Shown here: one piece after another, positions 7,416-15,760 of the stretch
Numbering within the stretch: position 1 is the stretch's first letter
Layout of the letters: each line of letters begins with the position of its first letter
Source: Parcubacteria group bacterium GW2011_GWD2_38_11
GTDB lineage: Bacteria > Patescibacteriota > Minisyncoccia > Moranbacterales > GWC2-37-73
DNA length: 42,694 bases
NCBI GenBank assembly: GCA_000992325.1
Contig: LBTZ01000005.1
Location: forward strand, 1 to 42,694
Direction: 5' to 3'
Position numbers and translations under genes: made by a program
Notes under the pieces: generated by a model
The model's database searches: none
What the model was told of the DNA's origin: nothing
What the model saw: only the letters and a program-made list of their open reading frames with translations

Positions 7416-8390
7416 ATGTTTAACTTGAAACAAAGGGTTTATGATGAATTTAATCTGAAAAAACAAGCTGATGAGCTTGGGGTGAGTGTTTGGCAGACAC
7501 CAAGTTTTTTGTTTATCATAATGGGATTAGTTATTATTGCTGCGATGACTGGAATATATGTTGTTTCTGCGCATTATGATTCTCCAGAGGTCGTGGTGAT
7601 CAGTGAATCTCTGGTGGTGATTTTGCTTTTTACAATTGGAAATTCAATTATAAGGACAGTGGAAGAAGTGGCAAAAGCTAATAAGATGAAAACAGAGTTT
7701 GTTTCTATTGCTTCGCATCAACTTAAAACTCCAATTTCCGAGATGAAATGGCAAATAGAATTGTTGTTGATAAAATTCTCCACAGGGCTTAGCGTTAGGC
7801 AGACTGAAATAATGAATGAAATTGCTCGTTCAAGTGAAAAGATGGGACGACTTGTCAATGATTTGCTGGACGTAGCCAGAATTGATCAAGGACAATTGGC
7901 ACTAGATAAGAAAAATGTTAATTTTTGCGATCTGGCAAATGATTCGGTTGAATCACAAAAGATTTTTGCCAAGGCTAGAAATATTGAATTAGTGACATCT
8001 TGTAATGTCGATAAACTTATGGTTTTTGCAGACAAAAGGCGCCTCTCAGTAGTGTTGGATAATCTTATTTCCAATGCGATTAAATATATTGATGGAAAGG
8101 GTAAGGTTGAAATTTTTGTTGAGAATGTTGATGGTTTTGCTCAGGTTTGTGTTAGGGATGATGGAGTTGGTATTCCAAAAAATGAACAGGACAATATTGC
8201 TGAGAAATTTTTCCGCAGCAATAATTCAATTAAAAATAGAACTGATGGGACAGGACTTGGTCTTTATATTGCCAAGAATATTATCGAACAATCAGGAGGA
8301 AAACTCTGGTTTAAATCAATTGAAAATGTCGGCAGTGAATTTTATTTTTCAGTTCCGTTGGCTATAGAAAAAGAAACGGTGGTGGCTTGA
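7416..8390 (+). CDS. Sensor histidine kinase
   Basis: From ATG 7416 (MFNLKQRVYDEF) the product is 324 residues; the track start at GTG 7383 is also possible. Two transmembrane helices (about residues 32-52 and 63-82) leave only a very short external loop, so sensing may occur in the membrane. HisKA has the phospho-acceptor His in FVSIASHQLKTP (about H101). The HATPase domain has the N box VLDNLISNAIKYI, the G1 box DDGVGIP and the G2 box DGTGLGLYIAKNII. It should autophosphorylate and pass phosphate to a receiver. The response regulator gene at 8502 follows and the pilus operon comes next, suggesting control of pilus function. Confidence 0.9.
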   Translation: MFNLKQRVYDEFNLKKQADELGVSVWQTPSFLFIIMGLVIIAAMTGIYVVSAHYDSPEVVVISESLVVILLFTIGNSIIRTVEEVAKANKMKTEFVSIASHQLKTPISEMKWQIELLLIKFSTGLSVRQTEIMNEIARSSEKMGRLVNDLLDVARIDQGQLALDKKNVNFCDLANDSVESQKIFAKARNIELVTSCNVDKLMVFADKRRLSVVLDNLISNAIKYIDGKGKVEIFVENVDGFAQVCVRDDGVGIPKNEQDNIAEKFFRSNNSIKNRTDGTGLGLYIAKNIIEQSGGKLWFKSIENVGSEFYFSVPLAIEKETVVA

Positions 8391-8501
8391 TAATAAATAG
8401 ATAGTATTTTTAATTTAAAAAACAAATAGCTGACAGCTTTTTGAATGAAGAAGCATAATAATGTCTAATTCACTAATAAGTTGCATAGCTACTAAGCGTA
8501 T

Positions 8502-8879
8502 ATGGAAAAGAAAAAACTGTTAATCATAGAAGACGATCTTGTTTTGCAAAAAGCACTTAGTGAATATCTTATTACTGAAGGTTTTGAAATTAAATGCGCT
8601 GAAGATGGTGAAGAGGGTGTAAAAATGGCACTGACTGAAAAACCTGCTTTAATTTTGTTGGATATTGTTTTGCCAAAGAAAGATGGTTATGCTGTTCTGA
8701 CAGAAGTTAGAGCAAATGAGGGTACAAAGAACATTCCGATTGTATTGTTAACGAATCTCGGAAGCATTTCAGATGTGGAAAAAGCCTTGGAATTAGGGGC
8801 AACAACGTATCTTGTAAAAGCTGATTATAAATTGGAAGAAGTTACCGCAAAAGTAAAAGAGATTTTGAATATCAAGTAG
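8502..8879 (+). CDS. Single-domain response regulator (CheY-like)
   Basis: The 125-residue protein is a receiver domain only. It has acidic residues E10-D11-D12 in IIEDDLVL and the phospho-acceptor D54 in LILLDIVLPKKDG. It also has the conserved Thr in VLLTNLG and Lys in YLVKADY. With no DNA-binding output domain it should act by protein contact. Its position between the histidine kinase and pilB suggests a partner in the pilus machinery, but this is inference. It starts at ATG 8502 without a clear Shine-Dalgarno, 111 bp after the kinase gene. Confidence 0.93.
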   Translation: MEKKKLLIIEDDLVLQKALSEYLITEGFEIKCAEDGEEGVKMALTEKPALILLDIVLPKKDGYAVLTEVRANEGTKNIPIVLLTNLGSISDVEKALELGATTYLVKADYKLEEVTAKVKEILNIK

Positions 8880-8925
8880 TTCTACAAATTACGAATAAAT
8901 ACAAATATACAAAAACAAAAATATA

Positions 8926-8967
8926 ACCCCGGTTAAATGGTCTGCCTACGGCAGAATTTAACGGGGT
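8926..8967. repeat. 42-bp palindromic repeat before pilB
   Basis: The inverted arms ACCCCGGTTAAAT...GCC and GGC...ATTTAACGGGGT flank a TAC centre. A closely related 40-bp palindrome is embedded in frame in the pilX-like gene (14097-14136). Its end CCCCGTTAAA resembles the ends of the 102-104 bp MITE-like elements (CCCCGTTAGA). It lies 9 bp upstream of the pilB start, so it could also form an mRNA leader hairpin. Confidence 0.65.
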
Positions 8968-8975
8968 AAAAATAA

Positions 8976-10724
8976 ATGAGAATTGAAAATAAACAACTTA
9001 AGGATTTTCTTTTGGATTCCAATTTATTGGATGTTAAAATAGTAGAAGAAAATTTCAAAATTTCATTGGAAACCAATCAAAAATTGGGAGATTTGTTGGT
9101 GGAAAAAAAATTAATGAATGAAATAGAGCTTCGAAAGCTTTATTCATATATTTTAGGGATCCCTTTTGTTAACTTGGAAAAGGAAACTATTACTGCTGAT
9201 ATTTTGCAGATTATTCCTGAGCCGATTGCCAAAAAATATGGCATTATTGCTTTTGAAAAAATTGGTAATGATTTGAAAGTTGCAATGAAAAATCCAGAGG
9301 ATCTTCAAACTATTGATTTTATCAAGAAAAAAACAGGGCTTAGGATTATTCCATGCCTTACTAATGAGGAGAGTATCAAGGCGATTCTTAAACAATACGA
9401 AAAAAGTTTAAAAGCTGAGTTTGGGGATATTATCAATAAAAATTCGGAAGATGTTTCCGCTGGAAATGACGCGGAAAATTTGGAAAAAATTGCACAAGAT
9501 TTGCCAATAATTAAAATAGTAGACACACTCTTAAAACATGCTATTTTGCAGTCTGCTAGCGATATTCATATTGAGCCAGGCGAAAAAGAAGTTCGTGTGC
9601 GATATCGTATCGATGGTGTTTTGCACGATGCAATGACACTCCCGCGTCAAGTTTTGGAGGGTCTTGTTGCGCGTATTAAGGTTTTATCCAATCTTAAACT
9701 TGATGAACATCGCTTGCCACAAGACGGACGTTTTAAAATTGAAAAAGAAGGCTATCGAATTTCTTTCCGTGTAAGTATGCTCCCTGTTTTTGAAGGTGAA
9801 AAAATTGTAATGCGTTTGTTGGATGAATCATCAAAGGGTCTTACTTTGGAAAAGATGGGACTTACTGGTAATGCGCTAGAGGTTGTTCATAAGCATATTA
9901 AGCGTCCTAATGGAATGGTATTGGTGACTGGACCAACTGGTAGTGGAAAAACCACAACATTGTATACGATTATGGATATTTTGAATACCACTGAGGTTAA
10001 TATTAGTACGGTGGAGGATCCTGTTGAATATCGAATGATTAGAGTTAATCAAACTCAAACTAATGCTAAAATTGGGATGACATTTGCCGCCGCGCTTCGC
10101 AGTCTTTTGCGTCAAGATCCAGACATTATAATGGTGGGAGAAATTCGTGATGGAGAAACTATGCAAATTGCGGTAGAGGCAGCAATGACAGGACATCTTG
10201 TGCTTTCAACTTTGCATACCAACAGTGCTGCAGGAACGCTGCCTCGTCTTTTGGATATGGGTGCGGAGGCCTTTTTGGTTGCTTCGACTGTGAATGTTGT
10301 TATTGGTCAGCGACTTGTTCGAAAATTGTGCAATGAATGTAAGGTCGCCTATACCTTTGATGAAAAAGAGGTAAAAACTCTTAGTGCTAGTTTTGATATG
10401 GACTCCATTTTAGCATTGCTTAAAAAGACTCCTGAAATTGGAGAGAAGGTTACTGCAAAAAGCACTTGGAAAAATTTGAATTTTTATCGCGCCAAAGGAT
10501 GTGAGCAATGTAACAATGAAGGATATCATGGGCGATTGGGAATTTATGAGGTATTGGAAATGGATGAAACAATTGGAAAATTGATTACCTCAAATGCTTC
10601 ATCGGATGATATAGAAAAAAAAGCCAGGGAAAATGGTATGCGTACAATGGGAGAGGATGGATTCATTAAAGCAATCCAAGGTATTACTTCAATTGAAGAA
10701 GTAATGAGAGTAACTAAGGAATAG
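8976..10724 (+). CDS. pilB: Type IV pilus assembly ATPase PilB/GspE
   Basis: The 582-residue protein has an N-terminal GspE N domain (about 1-150, with GDLLVEKKLMNEIELRKLYS). The ATPase core follows, with Walker A GPTGSGKTTTLY at about 318-329, the Asp box VEDPVEYR, Walker B DPDIIMVGEIRD at about 380 and the His box LSTLHTNSA. The C-terminal zinc site CNEC...CEQC (about 451-511) marks PilB/GspE rather than the retraction ATPase PilT. It powers pilin polymerisation at the inner face of the membrane. It is the first gene of a pilus operon running to 18534. No pilT, prepilin peptidase or secretin gene is in the window. Confidence 0.96.
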   Translation: MRIENKQLKDFLLDSNLLDVKIVEENFKISLETNQKLGDLLVEKKLMNEIELRKLYSYILGIPFVNLEKETITADILQIIPEPIAKKYGIIAFEKIGNDLKVAMKNPEDLQTIDFIKKKTGLRIIPCLTNEESIKAILKQYEKSLKAEFGDIINKNSEDVSAGNDAENLEKIAQDLPIIKIVDTLLKHAILQSASDIHIEPGEKEVRVRYRIDGVLHDAMTLPRQVLEGLVARIKVLSNLKLDEHRLPQDGRFKIEKEGYRISFRVSMLPVFEGEKIVMRLLDESSKGLTLEKMGLTGNALEVVHKHIKRPNGMVLVTGPTGSGKTTTLYTIMDILNTTEVNISTVEDPVEYRMIRVNQTQTNAKIGMTFAAALRSLLRQDPDIIMVGEIRDGETMQIAVEAAMTGHLVLSTLHTNSAAGTLPRLLDMGAEAFLVASTVNVVIGQRLVRKLCNECKVAYTFDEKEVKTLSASFDMDSILALLKKTPEIGEKVTAKSTWKNLNFYRAKGCEQCNNEGYHGRLGIYEVLEMDETIGKLITSNASSDDIEKKARENGMRTMGEDGFIKAIQGITSIEEVMRVTKE

Positions 10725-10799
10725 GAATTAGGAGCTAGGTTGTAGGAATTAGGCCTTATTTATTTGGCTAATTCCTAATTCCTAATTCCTAATCACTAC
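10725..10799. repeat. CTAATTCCTAATTCC intergenic repeat
   Basis: TTAGGAGCTAGGTTGTAGG and its inverted form CTAATTCCTAATTCCTAA flank CCTTATTTATTTGG. The same family occurs at 21240-21365 and in shorter form at 3300-3330. It occupies the gap between pilB and pilC and may form a leader hairpin. Confidence 0.6.
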
Positions 10800-10800
10800 C

Positions 10801-12036
10801 ATGCTAAGTCTTATGCCTAAATATATTTATACTGCCAAGAGTTATAGCGGTGAAACCAAGGGTGGTGAAGCTGTAGCTCAAGATGAAAAAAATCTTGCTC
10901 AACAATTGCGTAGCGAGGGTTTTTTGGTCACTTCAATATCACTGGTGAAAGAAATAGATGTAAATAGTGTCAGTGTTAAATTTCTGGATAGATTTCAAAG
11001 CGTGCCGCTCAAGGAAAAAATGGTTTTTGCAAGAAATCTCAGTATTATGGTTGCTTCAGGATTAACGGTATCACGCGCAGTAAACAACTTGGCATTGCAA
11101 ACTCAAAACAAAACATTTAGAAAGATTTTATTGGAAATATATGAGGAGATTCAGGGAGGCAAGTCATTGAGTGAGGGCTTGGCTAAATTCCCAAATATTT
11201 TTGGGGAACTATTTATTAATATGGTAAAAGTGGGAGAGACTGCCGGTAATCTAGATGAGGTTTTAAAAATAGTTGCTGTTCAACTGGAGAAAGAGCATGA
11301 TCTTAAGAGCAAGGTTAAAGGGGCGATGATTTATCCGGGAGTGATTCTTACGGTTATGCTTATAATCGGATATATTATGCTTACCTTTGTGTTGCCAAAA
11401 CTTCTGGGAGTTTTTAAGGATATGGGCACTGAACTTCCAGCTATGACCAAGTTCATTGTAAATCTGAGTGACCTCCTTCGTAATAATGGACTTGCGAGCG
11501 CAATTTTTTTGGTTACATTTATTATCTTTGGACAGTGGTTTTTGAGACAACCGATTGGTAAAAAAACATTGAGTTGGGTTGCTATTAGTTTCCCAATTTT
11601 TAGTCCACTAGTTAAACAAGTTAACTGTGCACGATTTGCTAGAATCTTCAGTTCTTTGCTGAAAAGTGGAGTTGGCAGTGTTGACGCACTTAAGATAATT
11701 TCACACACTCTTACTAATTATTATTATCAGCAAGCGCTCCTGAATAGTATTGATGATATTCAAAAAGGTGTTGCGTTGAGCAAGGTACTCGCTGACAACA
11801 AACATATTTTTCCAATATTGGTTTCCCAGATTGTTCAAGTAGGGGAGGAAACAGGTAAAACAGAAACAGTATTATTGCAATTGGCTGAATTTTATGAAGA
11901 TGAGGTTGATCAAATTACTAAAAATTTATCAGCCGTTATTGAGCCGGTATTGATGGTCGTGATTGGATCTGCTGTCGGATTTTTTGCTGTGGCGATGCTG
12001 CAACCGATGTATAGTATGATGGATAGTGTTAAATAA
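10801..12036 (+). CDS. pilC: Type IV pilus platform protein PilC/GspF
   Basis: The 411-residue polytopic protein has two GspF repeats. The first starts LKEKMVFARNLSIMVASGL and the second VNCARFARIFSSLLKSGV. Each is a helical cytosolic domain followed by hydrophobic segments (VILTVMLIIGYIMLTFVLP, SAIFLVTFIIFGQ and the last LMVVIGSAVGFFAVAMLQP). It anchors PilB and organises pilin assembly in the membrane. The N-terminal MPKYIYTAKSYSGETKGGE is typical of the family. Met6 (10816) is an alternative start and fits the family better. The gene follows pilB after the AATTCC repeat and is followed 12 bp later by prepilin-like genes. Confidence 0.95.
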   Translation: MLSLMPKYIYTAKSYSGETKGGEAVAQDEKNLAQQLRSEGFLVTSISLVKEIDVNSVSVKFLDRFQSVPLKEKMVFARNLSIMVASGLTVSRAVNNLALQTQNKTFRKILLEIYEEIQGGKSLSEGLAKFPNIFGELFINMVKVGETAGNLDEVLKIVAVQLEKEHDLKSKVKGAMIYPGVILTVMLIIGYIMLTFVLPKLLGVFKDMGTELPAMTKFIVNLSDLLRNNGLASAIFLVTFIIFGQWFLRQPIGKKTLSWVAISFPIFSPLVKQVNCARFARIFSSLLKSGVGSVDALKIISHTLTNYYYQQALLNSIDDIQKGVALSKVLADNKHIFPILVSQIVQVGEETGKTETVLLQLAEFYEDEVDQITKNLSAVIEPVLMVVIGSAVGFFAVAMLQPMYSMMDSVK

Positions 12037-12048
12037 AATTGAAACAAA

Positions 12049-13407
12049 GTGAAAATTTTTAGAAAAATAAAAAAAATAAAAAAAGGCTTCTCTTTAGTGG
12101 AGGTTTTAATCGTGATGTTTATTGCTGCGGTTGCTTTTACGGCTTTTTATACTGTTTCTACTTTCGGAACAAAATATATTATAGAATCAAAAAATAGGCT
12201 AGCTGCTGTTGCATTTCTTAATGAAAGAATGGAGATCGTTAGAAATCTTGAATATAATGATGTTGGGATAGAGGAAAGCGTTGATGTTGATGGTATTCTT
12301 CCGCAGGAAACTGATGCGATTGCGAATGGACGCTCGTATCACATTTCTAATTCGGTTGCATATGTTGATGATCCTTTGGACGGTGTATGGCCAGCAGATA
12401 CAATTCAAAATGATTACAAAATTGTCAGAGTAGTCGTTTCTTGGAATGATAGTAATGGGCAATTGCAAAGCGTGTCTTCATCGTCACGTTTTGTGCCACC
12501 TGGGCTGGAAACTAGCGTGGGAGGATCGCCACTTTCAATTAATGTTATTGATGGCACCACCTTGCTTCCGGTTTCGCAAGCATCTGTTCATATAACAAAC
12601 AACACGATGTCTCCCCCAATTAATGATACGATACAAACCGATGTCAATGGGCACATTATGCTTCCTGTTGCAAAAATATCCAGTGATACTCACTTGTCAA
12701 TCACAAAAAGCGGTTATGAAACAATCGAGACTATGGATTCTTCCTCAACATTCATTCCTGTTTATGGACATATAAATGTTATTGAGGGTTTTCTTAATAC
12801 TTATAATTATTTGCAAAACAAAGTTGGAGATCTTATTGTTAAAACCGCTGATTATCAGGGTAATCCAGTGGGTGATCTCGGATTTACTATAGGAGGAGGA
12901 AAGGTTATTGGTCATGATGCAGTCGAAGTTGAAATTTTTAGTATGGCAGAAACAACAGGCACAACGAATGCAACTACTGGAGAAAAGGAATATTCCGATA
13001 TAAGTTCGGGAAATTATTCCATTTTAATGAGTCCCGATGATCAGTATGAGTTTATAGATTATGATCCATCTGTTTCCCCAGCTTTTCTTGCTCCTGATAG
13101 CATTACAACATATACGCTTCGTGTGGCTGATAAAAACATTAACGCTTTATTTTTGAAAATTACTGATACTGAAGTTCCCGCTGCTTCAATTGCAGGAGCT
13201 AAGGTGACTCTTACTGATGGAGCGACAGATGTGTTCACAGACAAGCTAAGTTCATTAAGCGGGGTAGTTTTTTATCCGGATGGGGAAACAATTTTGGAGA
13301 ATAAAGAGTATACTCTTAAAATTAATGCCGATGGCTATGTGGAGCATACACAAGCAGTTACAATTGATAAATTAACTCATATCGCAGTTAGTTTATCAAG
13401 GATATAA
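12049..13407 (+). CDS. Prepilin-like protein with carboxypeptidase-regulatory-like beta domains
   Basis: The 452-residue protein starts at GTG 12049. A basic leader ends in the prepilin peptidase site KKG/FSLVE, followed by the hydrophobic helix VLIVMFIAAVAFTAFYTVS, as in type IV pilins. The remainder is unusually long. It appears to hold about three Ig-like modules of the carboxypeptidase-regulatory type: SINVIDGTTLLPVSQASVHI, then DLIVKTADYQGNPVGDLGF, then FLKITDTEVPAASIAGAKV ending YTLKINADGYVEHTQAV. A minor pilin or pilus-tip adhesin is plausible. It sits 12 bp after pilC and 1 bp before the next prepilin gene, so it is part of the operon. Confidence 0.82.
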   Translation: MKIFRKIKKIKKGFSLVEVLIVMFIAAVAFTAFYTVSTFGTKYIIESKNRLAAVAFLNERMEIVRNLEYNDVGIEESVDVDGILPQETDAIANGRSYHISNSVAYVDDPLDGVWPADTIQNDYKIVRVVVSWNDSNGQLQSVSSSSRFVPPGLETSVGGSPLSINVIDGTTLLPVSQASVHITNNTMSPPINDTIQTDVNGHIMLPVAKISSDTHLSITKSGYETIETMDSSSTFIPVYGHINVIEGFLNTYNYLQNKVGDLIVKTADYQGNPVGDLGFTIGGGKVIGHDAVEVEIFSMAETTGTTNATTGEKEYSDISSGNYSILMSPDDQYEFIDYDPSVSPAFLAPDSITTYTLRVADKNINALFLKITDTEVPAASIAGAKVTLTDGATDVFTDKLSSLSGVVFYPDGETILENKEYTLKINADGYVEHTQAVTIDKLTHIAVSLSRI

Positions 13408-13408
13408 A

Positions 13409-14068
13409 ATGCAAAAAAGAAAAACTTTTTTTAAAAAATCACTGTCTAGTGTAAGACAAGGATTTACGCTGGTAGAAACAATTATTGCAATTGCACTTTT
13501 TTTGCTGGGCACGCAAGCAACAGTGCTTGTTTTTGCCAAAACGATGAAAAATAAAGCTTACACGTTGGAAATGGGCAAGTCATCTTTTATTGTTTCGCGT
13601 AGTATGGGAGATTTGACTCAATATTTGAGGCGAGCTAGACAATCAGATGCGGGGTCGTATCCAATCGTTTCAGCTGATGATAATGATTTGGTGGTATATT
13701 CTGATTATAATAAGGATGGTGATACTGAAAGATTGCATATTTATTTGGAGGACAATAAAGTTTTTATGGGAATCAGAAATCCATCAGAAAGTTTTCCTGT
13801 GACTTACGATCCAGATGATGGGGAAATATTCCAATTGGCTGATCACATTATAAACTCAACTACTGATAAAATGTTTTCATATTATGATAGTGCGTATACC
13901 GGAGATCCTACTGATCCGCCGGTTAATACTCCAGCAGATGTTTCAGAAATTCGTTTGGTAAAAATATTTTTAAAAATTAATATTGATCCAGACAGAGCAC
14001 CAGACAACATTCAGCAAGAAACTTTTGTAGAACTTAGAAACCTAAATGATTACGACAGAATTCATTAA
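13409..14068 (+). CDS. Prepilin-type minor pilin (PilW/PilJ-like)
   Basis: The 219-residue protein has a class III leader and cleavage site RQG/FTLVETIIAIALFLLG, with Glu at +5 of the mature protein. A hydrophobic N-terminal helix and a soluble C-terminal domain containing DDNDLVVYSDYNKDGDTERL follow. This matches the N-terminus of PilW-type minor pilins; the rest I do not recognise. It lies 1 bp after the previous prepilin gene and 3 bp before the pilX-like gene, so the three are translated from one message. It probably helps start or cap the pilus. Confidence 0.82.
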   Translation: MQKRKTFFKKSLSSVRQGFTLVETIIAIALFLLGTQATVLVFAKTMKNKAYTLEMGKSSFIVSRSMGDLTQYLRRARQSDAGSYPIVSADDNDLVVYSDYNKDGDTERLHIYLEDNKVFMGIRNPSESFPVTYDPDDGEIFQLADHIINSTTDKMFSYYDSAYTGDPTDPPVNTPADVSEIRLVKIFLKINIDPDRAPDNIQQETFVELRNLNDYDRIH

Positions 14069-14071
14069 GCT

Positions 14072-15625
14072 ATGATTAATTTTAGATTCAAAAAAACCCA
14101 ATTAAATAATTTGCCTACGGCAAAATTTAACAGGGCAAGTACAAAAAAGGGAAGCGCCCTGGCTATGACTTTGGTGATGGTTGTTATTGTTGCGATCATT
14201 CTCACATCGCTTCTTGGCTATATTTCTTCTCAAATAAAATATAGTAAGGACAGGGTTGAGCGTGAGCGAGCTTTTCAGGTTGCTGAAGCGGGAGCTTATT
14301 ATTATAGATGGTATTTGGCGCATAAAGTTTCTGGAAAAACCGCTGCTCAGATTGAAGATTTTTGGGCTAATGGAGATGCTGACGGACTTCCTATTGGTAT
14401 AGATCCAATTAATAATCCATATATTGGTACATTTAATGATTCAGAAAATATGCCTGTCGGAGAATATGAATTAAATGTTGTTCCTCCAGAAGACGGTTCA
14501 ACAATTGTGACTGTTACATCAACGGGTTGGACCAATAATAAGCCAAATATTAAACGCACTGTGCAGGTGCGATTTCGCAGACCTTCTTGGAGTGAATATA
14601 CCTTTTTATCCAATAGTTTTTTGCATTTTGGAGACCAATCGACAGTGTATGGGAAAATTCATTCTAATGATGGAATTCGTTTTGATGGACTAGCTTATAA
14701 TGTTGTTAGCTCAGCCAAAGCAAGATTTGACGATACTTCTATAGGTGGAACTGCGCTGGATTTTGGAGTACATACAACAGCCGGAGAGGATGATCCTTTG
14801 GCACCAGCTTATCCATGGCCGTCAGGAACCGTTCCAGTTCGAAGTGATATTTTCATCGGAGGCAGAGAATTCCCAGTTCCTGAAGTTAGTTTTTCTGGTG
14901 TGGCTACCGATCTTGATAATATGAAAGTTCAGGCGCAGGCAGGTAATGGACAATATTTTGGTGCTATAGCACTAAGTGATGGTAAACCAGGTGGAGGAAG
15001 AAGAATTACTTTAAAAAGTGATGGAACTTACGATGTTTGTGCAATAAATAAAACCAATAAGACTACGCATAGTATTTCTAAATATTGGAAAAATGATATG
15101 AGTGGAACTTGCGATACTTGTAGTGGAACCTGCGTGACAAATTATCCAATTATTAACAATGGAGTAATTTTTGTGGAGGATAATATTTGGGTTGAGGGCT
15201 CTATAAATAACAAAAGAGTTACTATTGCTGCTGCTAATTTGTCTGGCGGGGGAAATCAGGCAGATATCTATATTGGAATAGGTGATGATAATTTACGACT
15301 TGCCGCTTATGATTGTGTCAATATGCTTGGATTGGTGGCGCAAAGGGATATAAGAATCCTTAATTCTTGCCCAGAGGATTTTATTGTTGACGCTGCCTTA
15401 CTTGCTCAAACAGGCTTGGTGGGTATAGTTGGGGGAACATCGGGAACAAAAAATTCCCTTACATTTAATGGAGCAATATCATCATATCTGCAGACTTTCT
15501 TTTTCAATGGAACCAGTGGCTTTGATGATAGAACTTATAATTTTAATAATAAACTTTTGGATTGTCCACCGCCATATTTTCCAACTGGGACAGAGTATGC
15601 AATAGATCTCTGGGATGAGCTATAG
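14072..15625 (+). CDS. PilX-like minor pilin/assembly protein
   Basis: In this 517-residue protein the hydrophobic segment ALAMTLVMVVIVAIILTSLL begins about residue 29, preceded by KKGS, which resembles a PilX-type site. ERERAFQVAEAGAYYY is the conserved post-helix motif of PilX N-terminal proteins. The large C-terminal part contains a region around FGDQSTVYGKIHSNDGIRFDG and two Cys pairs (CDTCSGTC), suggesting a beta-rich extracellular domain. Residues about 9-22 come from a palindromic repeat (14097-14136) in frame. It is the last of three adjacent pilin-like genes; 135 bp of repeats separate it from pilM. Confidence 0.8.
   Translation: MINFRFKKTQLNNLPTAKFNRASTKKGSALAMTLVMVVIVAIILTSLLGYISSQIKYSKDRVERERAFQVAEAGAYYYRWYLAHKVSGKTAAQIEDFWANGDADGLPIGIDPINNPYIGTFNDSENMPVGEYELNVVPPEDGSTIVTVTSTGWTNNKPNIKRTVQVRFRRPSWSEYTFLSNSFLHFGDQSTVYGKIHSNDGIRFDGLAYNVVSSAKARFDDTSIGGTALDFGVHTTAGEDDPLAPAYPWPSGTVPVRSDIFIGGREFPVPEVSFSGVATDLDNMKVQAQAGNGQYFGAIALSDGKPGGGRRITLKSDGTYDVCAINKTNKTTHSISKYWKNDMSGTCDTCSGTCVTNYPIINNGVIFVEDNIWVEGSINNKRVTIAAANLSGGGNQADIYIGIGDDNLRLAAYDCVNMLGLVAQRDIRILNSCPEDFIVDAALLAQTGLVGIVGGTSGTKNSLTFNGAISSYLQTFFFNGTSGFDDRTYNFNNKLLDCPPPYFPTGTEYAIDLWDEL
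14097..14136 (+). repeat. In-frame palindromic repeat inside the pilX-like gene
   Basis: CCCAATTAAAT...TTGCC-TAC-GGCAA...ATTTAACAGGG is the same palindrome type as 8926-8967, sharing GCCTACGGCA and ATTTAAC. It encodes part of QLNNLPTAKFNRA before the pilin helix. Because it lies in the leader, it lengthens the part removed or left in the cytoplasm. Confidence 0.65.
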
Positions 15626-15760
15626 GTTATGTATGATGTATGATGTATAATGTATAAAGAAATATTAAAATAAATATCAAATAAAAAGTATAAGTAGTAA
15701 GCATTTTTTAGCATCTTGCATTTATGTTATATGCTATAGGTTGTATGCTGCATAAATAGA
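15626..15760. repeat. ATGATGTAT-type intergenic repeats
   Basis: GTATGATGTATGATGTATAATGTAT is a degenerate tandem. It is followed by AGCATCTTGCATTTATG and ATGCTATAGGTTGTATGCTGC, which are partly inverted. I see no ORF here. A promoter for pilM might lie in this AT-rich gap but none is clear. Confidence 0.45.
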
